Positions 12,561 to 25,650 of a DNA stretch of 64,000 bases are shown in pieces. Location of the stretch: the NCBI GenBank assembly GCA_026874595.1, contig CM049321.1:6316979-6380978 (forward strand), read 5' to 3'. Position 1 is the first letter of the stretch. Each line of letters opens with the position of its first letter. This DNA comes from Sipunculus nudus. Lineage: Eukaryota; Annelida; Sipuncula; Golfingiida; Sipunculidae. Below the pieces are notes generated by a model. That model ran no database searches and was not told the DNA's origin. It saw nothing but the letters and a program-made list of their open reading frames with translations. The position numbers and the translations under genes are program-made.

Positions 12561-12929
12561 TAAGGGGAGTTCCCGTATTAGTGCGCCCCGTGCAGGGCAT
12601 CAAGGATCTCAGAAGAGATAGAAACGTGACGTAGATCACGGATCACGTGATCAGTCAGTTAAACCATAGGGGAACTGACGTTGCTTTATACGTAACGGTT
12701 TGTGGCATAAGGGGCGTAAACTAAACTGACCAGGGCCAGGCATGGGCCATGGTCTACTCCACAAGCGTTGTACCCAGCTTTTGAACAATGTGGGGCTAAA
12801 CCGAGTAGTAGTCAGGGGGCTAGACCAAAGCGTGAGCCCGAGTCAATGTCAATGATGATTACGGAATCCGATTCGGGAACAATCCATAAGGCAGCCAAGG
12901 TGTAAGGCGATTCCGGTTGCTCTTCAGCA

Positions 12930-13260
12930 GGAGTTCGCGAGATATACGTAGATCCGGACCAGTACAGCGGACACAACGCCGAGAGTCGGTTGATTGATGG
13001 ATCTGTAAGACGTGTTCCCACGGCAATGATTAATGTAGATTTTACCTATTTTGCGGGAACTTTCAAGGCGATGGTAGTCGGCGATGCATTTTGCGACTTA
13101 GATCTCGGAAACATATCCGAATCTTTCGTAAAATTCATGTCATCACTCGAAGTTACGTCCGCAGTAGAGACCCGTACCGCTGTACGTAAGTGGAAATTAC
13201 TTACGCAAAATTTGCATTCGGCTAGTCTAGTCACTGTTTTAAGTTTGGTCAAATTTTGAA
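12930..13260 (+). pseudogene. Decayed protease region of plus-strand LTR element
   Basis: The frame over 12960-13260 keeps the strand around VPTAMINVDFTYFAGTFKAM and the DLDLGNI motif that belong to the retropepsin fold of gypsy-type elements. The segment ends in a stop at 13258. Upstream stops break the link to gag. Family assignment rests on the order gag-protease-integrase finger in the same strand. Confidence 0.5.
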
Positions 13261-13423
13261 GGTGCCGAAATAAGATCCGTCTTTAGCTCCAAATTGGAAG
13301 CTTCCTAAGTCTGCTAGCGGAAGTGATAGCACTTTCCGGATTAAGGACGGTTTCTTAGTCCGTATTGCGCGAGACATACGCGGTGATCCAGATGAATCAA
13401 GGTTCCTGGTACCCAAGTCATTA

Positions 13424-13936
13424 ATGACTGATGTTATGAGGATTGGTCATGAGGCGATTATGGCGGGCCATCATGGCGTAGGTCTACCACACGAACGTAT
13501 AAGTTCCCAGTTTAAATGGAAGGAAATGCACGGCGACATTGTAGAATTCTGCATATTGTGTTCCATTTGCATTACCAGAGCTGATCCTCAGCATGTCTGC
13601 GCAGCGGTCACCTTGAGTACAAACGAATCCGAACGAGAAGCGGATAATCCGGACCGTGAAACCGAATCTCCCTCAGTCGGAAAATTTAACCGCGAGGGAG
13701 TAGACGAAACCTCCCACGTATCTTTGCCATCAATGATGCGCAGCCAAACTGAGGGTGACATACAGGTTCCTGCCGAACTAGGCAAGCGACAACGGCGCGA
13801 AATTCACGATCTGTTGAGACAGTACTGGGAAGTATTTTCAGATGTCCTCGAATTCACCGATGTTATCGAATGTAATATTGGACTCACGTCTGATATTCCA
13901 GTGAAGTCTAAATCGTATCGGGTTCCGTTTAGTTGA
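13424..13936 (+). pseudogene. Integrase HHCC finger joined directly to the pre-RT segment; integrase core missing
   Basis: This 170-codon open frame begins inside the N-terminal integrase zinc finger: HEAIMAGHHG supplies the two His and CILCSIC the two Cys. About 20 residues later it passes into an acidic linker and then the LLRQYWEVFSDV-type motif that precedes reverse transcriptase. The catalytic DDE core and most of the C-terminal integrase region are absent, so an internal deletion of roughly a kilobase is inferred. With the finger before RT this element has the same protease-integrase-RT order as the element at 1-3568. Confidence 0.7.
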
Positions 13937-14600
13937 GACCAGGCTATCGGAAATCAACGAGATGTTAGATGTAGGCATCTTCCAGAAGTCGGAGTTAAGT
14001 TTTGCGTTACCTTGTATTATGCTACGTAAACCGGACGAAAAGATCAGATTCGTGATCGATAATCGTAAGTAAACCAGTCAGTCGTATTCGAACCAGAGCG
14101 GATGCCGGAAACACTGCGACGGAAATTGCCAATAACCGGTATTTTACCGCGATCAATATGACGCAAAGCTACTGTCAGATTTCGATGTCGGAGGAATCTA
14201 GAGACAAAGCGGCATATGTAACGCCTGACGGACATTACCAGTTCAGGGTAATGCCATTCGGATCAGTCACGATAGGGACGCGGAATGCGGACGCATGATG
14301 TAGAAGCTGTTCAGCGACATGCCGAATGTGATCTGCAACATAGACAACGTGCTAGTACACGCGGAATCGTGGAACGCACATGTTAGAATACTCGGAGAAG
14401 TGCTAGTTAGACTAGAGCGGGCCAACCTTGCGGCAAAACCAGAAAAACATTCCTAGGCTATCACAGTCTGGGCGGATACCTAGCTACAAACCCGTCGCTC
14501 CTTAATAAAATCCAGAGCACAAAAAGACCAAAAACCAAAAGAAACCTATAGACCTTATCGGCCATTACCGGAAGTTCGTGCCGAACTAACCGAAAATAGT
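13937..14600 (+). pseudogene. Decayed reverse transcriptase of plus-strand LTR element
   Basis: RT motifs appear in successive frames: a LRKPDEKIRFVIDNR-type motif near 14020-14070, TPDGHYQFRVMPFG near 14221-14265, and the active-site region near 14330-14365, where the expected YxDD reads NIDN. Several stops and frameshifts separate these blocks. The altered catalytic site and broken frames make the element non-autonomous. Confidence 0.75.
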
Positions 14601-14733
14601 GGTTCCGCTAACGAACCTTAAGCGGAAAGGACAACCGAACAAATAGGAAGTCCATGATAATACGTAGAACTCGCTTAAACCTAAGCTGGCTGATCCCCCG
14701 ATTCTGAGACTGCCAGATTTCAGTAAGACGTTC

Positions 14734-14940
14734 TACCTGAAATGCGACGCGTCGGATATCGATATCAAAAGTATCCTTATGCAGGAACACGATAGGATAA
14801 TGCATCCGATAGTTTATGCTAGCAGAAAATTACGGGCTAGAGAGAGAAATTACTCTACCTTTGAGAGGGTGGGTTGTGCAATTGTTTTGGCAGGTAAACA
14901 ATTGGATATGTACTTGTCATTGAGACCATTCAAGATTTAA
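14734..14940 (+). pseudogene. Decayed RNase H domain of plus-strand LTR element
   Basis: The frame from about 14734 shows KCDASDIDIKSILMQ, then IVYASRKL and a YSTFER motif, the usual order at the start of the RNase H domain following RT in gypsy-type elements. It ends at a stop near 14938. Only the N-terminal half of the domain is recognisable. Confidence 0.7.
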
Positions 14941-15251
14941 ATAGTTAATAAATCTCTCAAGTGTATTAGAAAAGCCAAGTGCGTGAACAATAAAGTAATA
15001 AGATGGGCTTTAGTGTTACCTGAGATTATATTTTAGGTACAGGCTGTTTCTGGTAAACGCAGCCATGGACAAGACTTTTTAAGCAGATAACCAGAGTGTT
15101 GCACTGTGATTCTATATTTTGGATCCTCATCAAGACAGTGTAAATAGAAAATGATGTATATTGTTTTCGCATAAGATGTAACGGATCAGTATTATATAAT
15201 GTTTGTACATATCTTGAAATGGATTGATTCTGCTTATCGAGCAAATCCTGT

Positions 15252-15270
15252 TTATTTTTTTTAAGGGGGA
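15252..15270 (+). other. Polypurine tract before the 3' LTR
   Basis: AAGGGGGAA follows a T-run and directly precedes TGATGTCACC, taken as the 3' LTR start. This is the standard place for the plus-strand primer of reverse transcription. Confidence 0.5.
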
Positions 15271-16410
15271 ATGATGTCACCAAAAAGCTGGAGCTTATGT
15301 ATTGTGTTACATATACTTGTAGGGATAATGGCCATATGTTTGTTCTGATTATGTATTGTGCATTAATAAGGTATATAATGTTTAGATAATATTGTGAGAT
15401 ATTTGGTTAAAGGACACACGGTCTCGTTAGAAGTAAATTTCAGGGCAGTTTAGTTGTGAGAGAGCACACGTGTCCCGTCTGATGTTAATGTTAGTACGGT
15501 TTAATTTATTCGGTGACGCCTCTGTTTTGGCGATCACTAATGTTTGCGGAGGAATTCAATGGGTGCACCTGTGTAAGTTTGGCTTTGTCACACTCTGTTC
15601 CTAGGGGCGTTTTGCGCAGTGTGTGACGGTCCGAATAATTAGGAGTAATGATTGCCCGTCGGATAATCGGCAGTTGTGATGTCAGCAAGCATTAATGAGG
15701 AGTGGTGTGGGACTTTTTCGAAAGGAGGGTCCGTTTCAGCGTACTGGTGTGGTAAAGTATGACGATACCTTCAGCAGTCCTTGTGCCTGCATATGTTACT
15801 GTAGAGACAGCTGAGATGCCTTCTAGCGAGGATGACCGGTGTTTGAAGAAGCCAAAACGTGATTTCTCTGTAAAGGACTTCAGAGCAAATAACTAATTTT
15901 GCCGTAGGACTGGTAATCTTACGGAATGATACATTTTGTGTGCGCTTCCAGGAACAGACCGAGGACTTGATATATACAGATCACCTAAGATGTACAGGAT
16001 ATTGCTGTGTTGAAGCTTTTTTGGGTACAATGTCTGGATGATCCAAGGAGACATCAGCTGCGAAAGACTACGATTCGACATTCATAAAGGTTAGTCTGTC
16101 CGCGGTACGTGGGCTGTGAAACGTGTAAACACAGCGAGAGATTGAGGATTATAGAAACTCCGTGAATACAAGGCAGTTTCACATACCGATGTTACATGTG
16201 TGCGGAATAGCAAAGTTGTTAGGAACCGAGTGATCAGGAACTTTTTTTGTCTGCCGGTATGATTAGACTCTGTGTAATAATGTGATTATAGTCATTGTTG
16301 GTGGAAAGGAGCGCCTCTCTAGTGAAAGCATGTATCTTATTTTAATAGTTATTACTAAAGGGCTTATGACTTTTCTAGAGTGTACATATGTATGTATGCC
16401 AGTTCAGCCT
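15271..16410 (+). repeat. 3' LTR of decayed gypsy-type element
   Basis: It starts at TGATGTCACC after the purine tract. Its second half matches the truncated 5' LTR at 11012-11640 in the same direction. The end is placed only approximately, where similarity to the 5' copy fades near 16400. No coding sequence inside. Confidence 0.65.
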
Positions 16411-16495
16411 TTACCGGTGTTACATATACAAAATAAATAAATACAATACCTATTATATAAGACATATAAGATATATTGATATATATGTGAATGAG

Positions 16496-16536
<41 letters not shown>

Positions 16537-19500
16537 CTTTCAGTCAATAGGTATATGCCATGTATATTTAAATTTATTAGACTACGTAATACATATATTA
16601 GCAAATAAACAAATGTAGGAATAATTAATCAAACTACGTTATACATTAACAAAAAAAGTAAAATATTTATAAATGGTCATAAAAGTCATTGAATGCCAAT
16701 TGTTTCAAACGTACGTGATTGTTGGCTGACCCACGCATGCCGCTATTACTTCGTCTCATTTTATTTTTTATTATTGTAAAACTAAAACTACTAAGATTTA
16801 CATCTTCTAGAGATTAGTTATTACGGTAACATGTACTTCTTCCTTCGGGAAATGCTATTCGCACAGTACGTACGCTAAGGTATATCCCCAACATTACGCT
16901 TCTGTAACGATCAGTTGTTAGCTGACAAATGTTGGCTTGATACAGGTTTTCGTTACCTAAAACTATGTGTATAAAGCACCATATCCGACGCCACTGATTT
17001 CATTTTATATTGCATCAGTAATATAATATATTATAGTAATATATATTTGTATTATTTTATACGGCAGCGTGGAAGCTATCTTTATGCATCAATCTGCATA
17101 TGAAATTTCGGGACCGGAGTGGTTTCAAATTAACCAGGCCTACATTATGCCGAGTGTACAGTTTTTAGAAGAATCTAAAGCTTCACAGAGCATGGATCAT
17201 TCTCCACCAAATTCTGCTGATCTGTCTATATATCGTTCTCCGTAAATACAAATTTTAGATACGTTTATCAGATCAGTTACTCATATAATCATAATAAACC
17301 CAGGCTACCACTGCCTGCGTGAAGAACGAGTTTACATCCGGCTTTTCTCTTAGTCACACCTCGAGCGTGATATGTCACACCAAGTATGCAAGGTTTGCTG
17401 GACCAAAAGAGCCGCAGAAAGAAAAAAAATAGTAATTCGTCTTACCGTCTCTACTTTTCCTTGATATCCCCGAAGCTTTCTGACTCGCTTTCGGCACCAT
17501 GGAGTAGCGCTTCGTGGACGTCCCCAACCGTAAATGTCAGGCGTCGTGGGTTCCGCGTCTTCTTGCTTATACTTGCTTTGGAATGACGCTTGTCTACAGT
17601 TAATTAGTTATATATGGTTAAATATACCCCTAAATCTCCCGAGGTGTTATTCACCATGAAATATAACGCCGAAAAATGTATATTTTAGAAAAAAATACTT
17701 ATTTTTTAATGACGTGAAAGCATGTGCATGGCAAAGGGAAATCCAATATATGACGTGTATGCCCGTCTTTGGCAGGGAAGCGTAAAGATATTTTTGAAAC
17801 ATGAATCCAATGCAGATTTGATTGGCAAATATAGTTTTTGCTCAAAAAGTGAAGCATGTCTCAATACGGCTCTTAGGTGACTTGCATCGACGAAACAGGC
17901 GTAACCCCATTATACATGGGACAAATATGCGATTTAAACTAAATAAATGGTTTAAATAGTAACATCTAAAGAAGTGTCTCATGTTTGACATTTATAATAT
18001 AATTATTACCCCATTAACCATTGAGTTTCTTCTGTTTGTTGAGAGCAGTTAAAAAAATTAAAGCATCAGAGAGTGACAAAATATTTGCCAAACAAAATGG
18101 GACAGAATTATGCTTTAAATAAATCATGCTTAAATAATGTCCTAAAATTTTATAGTGAATTTTTATTGGGGGAGGTAATGAACGGAGGAATTTGGCAGGG
18201 AGGTTAGACCACGCAAAATAATAGTAATTTTTTATCATTAATATTGTAAATCATCATAGGAAATGGAGTTACTGCATGAAGAGTCAGAGGTTTAACCCGT
18301 TTAACATTTCCTTTATTATAGTAGTTTTAATGTCTGGGCTATTCGTCATATTTATTGTCATTGCAATGGTAAAAGTCATGGCAAAAGGTTGATTGATACC
18401 GATTAAGGTAAATTGTATTGTCATGTTTTATATTGTGTATGGCCGAGTTGACAAGGTTAGTTTAAACAAATTTAGTATGAATTAACTAATTCAATATGTA
18501 AAATATTGTTCTAAATTGTAAAAAATGAATATAATTTATCAACCTTCATAACAGGTACAAATCATAAGATAATTTTTTGGCATTGAAACATTAATAAAAA
18601 AATTCTTCAATCAGTAGGGTGATCCTACATTGCCCGATGTTTCTCGCATATTGCCTGAGCAATCATAGGACCTAAGTCTATGAGCCAGGTGGCCTATTTT
18701 GGAATTTTGGTAGCACAAATGTGTCAAATTCTATCATACCTTTTTCGAAAACTTATAAACTCTATATTTCTGCATGATATCAGTGGCAAAAAGATAGGTA
18801 ATTATATATAACAGGGCTTTAGCCTCGGAAAACTAAAATGTCATTTTGAAAAAGTAGTAAAAGCAAATGGGGTTAGGAGAACAAAAATAACAAAACAATC
18901 AGTGGATGAGTAGTCAACCATTGATTAGTATTAAGTTGTGTATACTGAAGTAAATATGTTTTATAACCTTCTCAGGACAGCAATTAAAACATATGTACTG
19001 TTTTGTTTAGAGATTTCTCATAGGCTTTATGCTGAATTCGTTACCTCTGCATTGGCGTTGCCAGGGGTTTCCGCATGTAGCCACCAACCCCCCCCCCCCC
19101 CCCACTACGCCCCCCACCTACCCATCCATATCCCACTTTTCATGTTATATTGAGGACAAACCTGTGAGAACCAAAATATCTGTTTAGAAAAATATTGTAT
19201 GAAAGTAATTTTTAAAACGTCAAATAACCATGAAAGCAACAAAGTTTCAGGAAACTGTTCAGAAACCACTGCAGGTTACAATTTATGTATATAAAGAGAC
19301 AGATCTCGGAAAGGTTATTTCTAAAATTATTATGGGATGACTAAGAAACTGAAGATAATGATTCTAACCTTCCAAGGAAATGATATGTAATAATCATTAC
19401 TTTGATACGTGTCTTCTGGAGTTTTAGACTTCTTTTGTGTTCTAGATTAATTCTTATTTTAATGCTCTCTTCCGTCAGCTGGTATCCTTCACCCCACCCC

Positions 19501-21583
19501 TACAGCCCCTGTGGCACCCCTTTCGCGTAAATCATAGCTACGACCCTGCTCTCGGCTATATGGTTAATACGGATAAACAAGTGAAAAATAGCGTAGCCCT
19601 TGTGGAATTGATTACTGGCAAACTTGGGCTTGCGTAGTGTTCAATTTAATTAAGCAAATGTGATATGCAACATATATTATAAATCAATCCTGTTCGGGTA
19701 CTATGACAATCTAGACATCCGGTCAACTGGTATTTTATTCATGTAATTGATTGAAAAGTTGACCCACCTACCCCATCTGATTTTGCATCTACTATAAAGG
19801 GAAAACATTCAAGATGATTTATATGGGTATGCCCATATTTCTTCGTAATTTCTTTACCCTGGCTTATCGTCTGAACAGAGCCTCATAGTCAATCGAATTT
19901 GTTCAAATATCTCTAGTAAAGATATGATATTTGTGATTTTGCCTATCCTTTTAAAAAAAAAATAAATCTTAAATCCAGAAAGATAGATTTTTGCATTATA
20001 TCTTATGGAATCCTTTCCGTCTTATTCGGCAGACAATGCCTCCAACAAAACCTTACCCCCAATGTGGCAGGATAATCGACGCTTTCCAGAATATTTCCTG
20101 CGTCGTGGAGAATACCAAAGACGTTAGGAAGACCAGTTACTTGAAGTAAACATCACATATAGGGGGCGTAAACAAAGCAACATGTACTTGTCTAACTCAG
20201 AATCGAAACCTATAGTGTATCGGAAAGGATGGGTAGTTTAAATGCTATTTTGATATTCCTCGTTCTGTGCGGCCCAGGAAACCTGACATTGTTAATAAAC
20301 AGTTATTTAATAAACAAGCACACTGAAACCTAAGGGGAATGATTTATGTTGTGATGATAATTGTTTGTTGATATAGTTAATGGTACTTTCACTTACTTCA
20401 TGGCTTCGGTGGGTGCATAGCACATTCCGAACTTATATTTCGAACGTCAAATCAATATATCATTGGAGAACATCGTTCAAGATATTACTGGGTGTTCTTT
20501 ATGGGGCATGGTAAATATTACAAATTACAGGCATGCCAAATAGATATGTAAAATCAGATCGGTCTCCATACAATAAAATAATTAATTGCTTAAAGAAAAA
20601 TGTTAAAAGGTCATGTTCGGTTGCTTGACCTTTTGATGAATATACTTTCTATCGGCCCAAAAATATGGAATATAATACAATCGGCACTTATTACTAAAAC
20701 ACATAGCCGGATTTGGTATTTTAAACTGCCTCATACTGTGCCTTTAAATCTTAAACTTCAATTTTTCTTTTACACCATGTGGGGGAAACCCTTACGGTCG
20801 CCGTTAACCCCCCCCCCCCCCCGCCCGAAAAGATCAACGTTAATTTAAAACCAAGACAACCCCCCGCCCTTCGAAGCAGTTATCTTTGCCCAAATACCTC
20901 AACAATAACTTGTCCCCAGTCAATCAGCCCCACCCCAGATTATTTCCCCGAGAAATAGCCCGCCCGGATGCCCCCCGCCCCAGCCAATTACATCCCAAAC
21001 AGTAACCGGCAAGACATACCCAAACAAGAGGCAATTACCTCCCACTTAATAAATACCCCGATAATAACCCGTCCCAAGTCAATTTCCTCCGTCCGAGACA
21101 ACTGCCAACAGACAGTAGCCCCAACATACAATTATCCAAAGACCTCCACGCCGCCACCGAGATAATATTCTAACGGGACAATGCAAAGGACTACCGCTAG
21201 AACCCTCCACACACTCCCAAGATTTACCTCCTTTTGTCAAACAGGACAAATCCCCTTTCCCAGACTTTTATAATTTACCAATCCCAACGTACCACCGATG
21301 ATGAAATATTTTTCTATTTAACAAAATAAACTTTGCTTAATTTGATTAAGTGTGTTTTTTCGGGGAACGGATGGAGCTCACAGATAAAGCGCATGGTGTC
21401 TGCGATATAGTTATTACAAACCATATAAATCACCCACGTGCTTCATTGGTTATTGAACCATGCAGAACGCAGGTATAGGTGAACAAGTGATACATTAACT
21501 GAATTACTACACACCTGGCTCCACGTTTGTCACACCTATTTGTTGCGCATGTGCATGTGTGCAACGCCTGCCTATGAAGAAGA
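16411..21583. other. Non-coding region, about 5.2 kb
   Basis: A (TA)n tract lies at 16499-16534, and C-rich tracts at 19089-19104 and 20809-20822 followed by an unusually C-rich stretch to about 21300. Open frames are short and unsupported on both strands. I recognise no gene or RNA here; the last part is the upstream region of the vWD gene. Confidence 0.6.
16499..16534. repeat. (TA)n microsatellite
   Basis: About 18 TA units shortly after the 3' LTR of the decayed element. Confidence 0.9.
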
Positions 21584-21590
21584 TATATAA
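21584..21590 (+). promoter_or_regulatory. TATA box of the vWD gene
   Basis: TATATAA lies about 55 bp upstream of a good splice donor (AAG|GTAAGA at 21645/21646), giving room for a short first exon beginning near 21612-21620. The next exon carries the start codon and signal peptide. This spacing fits a conventional TATA-driven gene. Confidence 0.6.
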
Positions 21591-21612
21591 AGCCCCCCAA
21601 GAACTTGGCCTG

Positions 21613-21645
21613 AGAACGGAGAAAGAAGTCACTATAACTGACAAG
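21613..21645 (+). other. Exon 1 (5' UTR) of vWD gene A
   Basis: Short leader between the TATA box and donor AAG|GTAAGA. It contains no ATG in a useful frame. The start position is estimated from TATA spacing. Confidence 0.5.
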
Positions 21646-22645
21646 GTAAGAGGAACAGACATTTCATTATATTTAACTTAAATACTGTATTGATCTTTCT
21701 CAAATTTACTTGTTTGTAAACTTAGAGTATGTTGTGCCAGCAGTCGTCCAGGTATTTTTTTTCGTGTAACCGCTTCTTAGCATGGCACGTTTTGTTAGGC
21801 TCAAACTGCAGGGTGAACATAGAGAATTGTAATTGGAGCACTAAAGCGTACGTGGTATTACATTAAGAATCCAGCCAAAATCCAGCGAGTCTCTGGTATG
21901 TGAAGTCCGTTTGACCGTTACGAATATTTTATGTAACACATAGCGTGTTTTCATTAGGGTCCTTGCGCAGGTTTGTAGTCTCTGACTACTTTATGGTTAT
22001 TTGTTGCTTGTATGTAAGTGTAATATGGCAGCTTAAAAGCAGCAATCATAGCCGTTAAACCAAACAAAAAAAAGATTTTTCTGATGAAATTCTATTTGCA
22101 ATTTGAAATTATGAGATTTTCTTTAAGGGTAGGGACAACTATACAGTTGCTTTTATGTTATTTCTGACTTACTTTGGGTATGTACCAATAAATTTGAGTA
22201 ATTCGTGCTAATATTATTTCTCATCCCACCTCTGTAAATGTTGTATGAGCTTGTTCATCCACAAATTGATGTTGAACAACAGGCAGTAGTTACAAACATT
22301 ATTTACAACCAAATTACCTCCGCACCGGACTCTCTCTGGCTGCTTCTCTCGGATTTCTTGGGTTTTGCTTGAGATCGCCCTTGACGAAGCCTGTCAAGTT
22401 AATTTCCCCGCTTCTCGAAATCGTCGGGGCTGCCATTTTGCATACCCACTTAAAAAATAGGTGTCGCCAGTAGCATGTTGAAATTATGGGTACACTATTA
22501 GGAAAATTTAATATTCACACATTTAATCTTAAAACCTATAATAGTTATTAGTTTTTATTTCATATGTTTAGTGTTTATAGCTTTGGAAGTTATTTTAACA
22601 TTAACTTTTAATGTAATCATTGACGGATGTTATTATTTGCTGCAG

Positions 22646-22702
22646 GTACAGACGCCGCTATGATTTACAAAGGGACGTTACTCCTCCTTTCCGTGCTGTC
22701 AT
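22646..22702 (+). CDS. vWD gene A exon 2: start codon and signal peptide
   Basis: Acceptor TTTGCTGCAG, 14 nt of leader, then ATG at 22660 and codons for MIYKGTLLLLSVLS before donor GTGAGT at 22703. The exon ends in phase 1. A Lys at position 4 followed by Leu/Val/Ser is a typical signal-peptide n- and h-region. This is the first ATG after exon 1 and fits the next exon in phase. Confidence 0.75.
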
Positions 22703-24165
22703 GTGAGTAGTTTATTACATCCGCCATGTTATGTTTGTTTGTTTGTTTGTTTATTTTGTTTGTCTTATTGTTTGTTAGCAACATTACTAAAATTTATAAA
22801 ACGATTTTGATGATTTTTTAGGATAATGTTGTGGGTGGTCCGGATCACCAACTGGATTCAGGATTTATACATAAAATATTTATATATTTTAACGCTGAAA
22901 CCTGGTGTGACATTAGTAAACCCCATCAGTACCCCATATGATGATCTGATTTGTTTACTGATCACACGCCAGGTGGCAGTACGCGTATCCTGAGTGTGCT
23001 TGGTTTCAACGGGACTCCTCACCACCTGGATACACGCACTTGTTAAGAACTATGCTGCATTTTTGACAAAGCCATATGAGGGGAGTCAGCTGCCTTGGCG
23101 GAGGTCAATGCTCTCTCAGCACACTGCTGGCTCATTTAATAACTTATTTATTAAGACATGTATCGTTACTTATTCCAGTGCCATCTTACCAGATGAATGC
23201 TTTGTTATAAGCGTGGCCCAAGCCAGGAGCAAAATACAATCAATAAAATACTGATAAACTGAACGATGAAACAACGTTTGCAGCATATAGTGAAACTCAT
23301 TTAAAGATATATGTAAACTAAAACATTAAAAATAAGTCTATAATAAGAAAATTATAGTCATCTGGTTATGCTGGTGTACTAAGAGCGGAAATGGACCAAC
23401 AAACTTACTGACATGTTTAGGCAGAAATACTGGTTACATTAATGCATTATAAATAAGACTAAGATAACCTATGACGATTGAAGGAATGCGAACGTGATAC
23501 CGATTGAGAAGAAATGGGTTGGCTGCATATTTCATATTAGGCAGCAAGTCATTTCATAATTACGAAGCAGTTTCATATGTTATATCTCCGTAAATAAAAT
23601 TTATTCCTTTTCGTAGATCGTGCCGCGTAGTGTATAATTCGTTCTTGATCAGCTGTGTTCATTCTTTACTCAAAGCTTTTATACTCCATTCGTAACAAAA
23701 CTCCTACCTATCTACTGCTTGATAGAGTGGGCGGGGAAGAGGGTGGTCCAAGTTAGCAAAGGACGAAGAATATTCACCTTCATGAAAAACGAGGGTATCG
23801 CGAATGGAAATACACCTTATTATAACGAATTAGAAATAATGCCTCGTTATGCAAGTGATATATAGGGTACATGTTTTTGTATATGTTATATAAGCCTGTG
23901 AATTAACTAGCGATATATAAGTCCAAGAGAACTGTGTACACATCAAAAGGTGTGAACATATGGATTGGTATTTGTACAACATAATGAACATATCACAAAA
24001 ATAAAACTAATGAATATATCTATCTGTCTTATCTATCTATCTATCTGCAGTAAAACCTCCATAACGTGTACACCTTTGGGAACGGCTTTAACTGCCATAT
24101 ACAGAAATGCCATTTTTTATGAAGGTCAAGAGCAAAAACATATAATAAGAAGGAATAATATGGGA

Positions 24166-25650
24166 CTGTGAACCAGACAGGGGTGATTACTTGACATATG
24201 TAATCGATTACGATTCCGATTACCAAAATAAATTCATGTAATCGATTACGAATACGATTACTTTACGATTACTTAAAAAAATTAATCATAATTACAGCCA
24301 CGATAACAAATCTTAATATTGTCGTAAGGTTATGCAAGAATTGTATACTCTAACCTTTATTCAATGCATCAAAGGAAAAACAAATATACAGTAAACGTAT
24401 CTAAACATTAGTCTCATCAAGATATTAGATAGATAAAATAGTCTGAAGAATAACTGAAAACGATTTATATCATTTCAAATGCTTGTTGCACATTATTAAC
24501 ATAGTCTTGATTTAATGATTTTGCAGGGAGGGTCAAAGAAATTTCAACTGGGTGGTAGGGTGGGTCCGGGCTAAATGCTGGCATATACGGGGTAGGGTGG
24601 GCTACATGTATAAAAGTGGGTTTCTGTGAGTCAAAAATAAGGTTGTAATAACCGTGATCACCTTTAACAGAATCTAATGTCCATGTCTGTTTATGTTCCT
24701 TCAATTATTCAATTTTCTTAGGTATTTTTTTATATAAAATGCTCATGAAATCTTATATCTCTACTTTTTAGACAGACTCATATCTCCAGGCTCGACTGGA
24801 CAAGATGTTGTACAAATGTAACTGGCCATAATGTTCGGTACTGTAGGCTTAAACTTGTGGCCAGTATCACATATTACATAACAAGGCGTAGAGGAGAGCA
24901 CCAGTATGATTACATGTGACCTAATATAGGCCACTACAGGGGCTGCATCCGGCTTTGTCACCAGCTGGATATAGCTTTGCTTAACCCACAAAGGCTGAGG
25001 TTATCTCCTCAAAGATCTGCCAAAGACCAGTGGCTGGTTTAAAGCACTATATTGACAAACACTGCATGCAACAAAGAAGCCATGCGCTTTTGATATTTAT
25101 CTCTGTGTACACCTCCTGGATAAGAGCTGGGCTCCCTATGTAGTTCCATGGAGAATCTAATTCTATCTCAATTAAAGTACCATACCCTTCCCCCTTTCCA
25201 GCTAATTAGCTAAGCAATTAATCATGACTAGGTTTAAAGTCTTTGCTGATATACTAATAAGATGAATTGCACAAGAGGTAATTGGCAGGTGGCTATCACC
25301 TACCTTTCTGTATCTGCTCACTTGAGCACTTCACCATGGTCTTTAACAAAGTTATGATGACTATACTAAATATGACAAGAATTTAATTTTAAATGCTGAT
25401 TTTATTTATTCCTCACTTATTTCATTTCAAAATGCTCACACAAACAGTCCACCTTGCTTCCATTAGATACATCTACTACCTAAGTATGATATGATGGCTG
25501 TCAGGAGTCACAACAGCTGCATGCTTCACTCTTAATGAGGTTTTTAATCAGTGTTAAACATGAAAGATACGATTACGATTACTTTAAAAATGCAATCAAT
25601 TGTAATCGATTACGATTACTTATTACGATTACCCAATGTCTGCTGTGAAC
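24166..25650. mobile_element. Non-autonomous hAT-like transposon with perfect 8-bp target-site duplication
   Basis: The element spans 24174-25642 (1469 bp) and is flanked by identical CTGTGAAC copies at 24166-24173 and 25643-25650. Its ends are imperfect inverted repeats starting CAGACA (left CAGACAGGGGTGATTAC; right, reversed, CAGACATTGGGTAATC). Both ends carry subterminal repeats of TAATCGATTACGATTAC type. An 8-bp duplication and CAG-type ends are hAT hallmarks. The interior has only short unrelated frames and no transposase motif, so it depended on a partner enzyme. It sits inside the intron between the first two coding exons. Confidence 0.85.
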
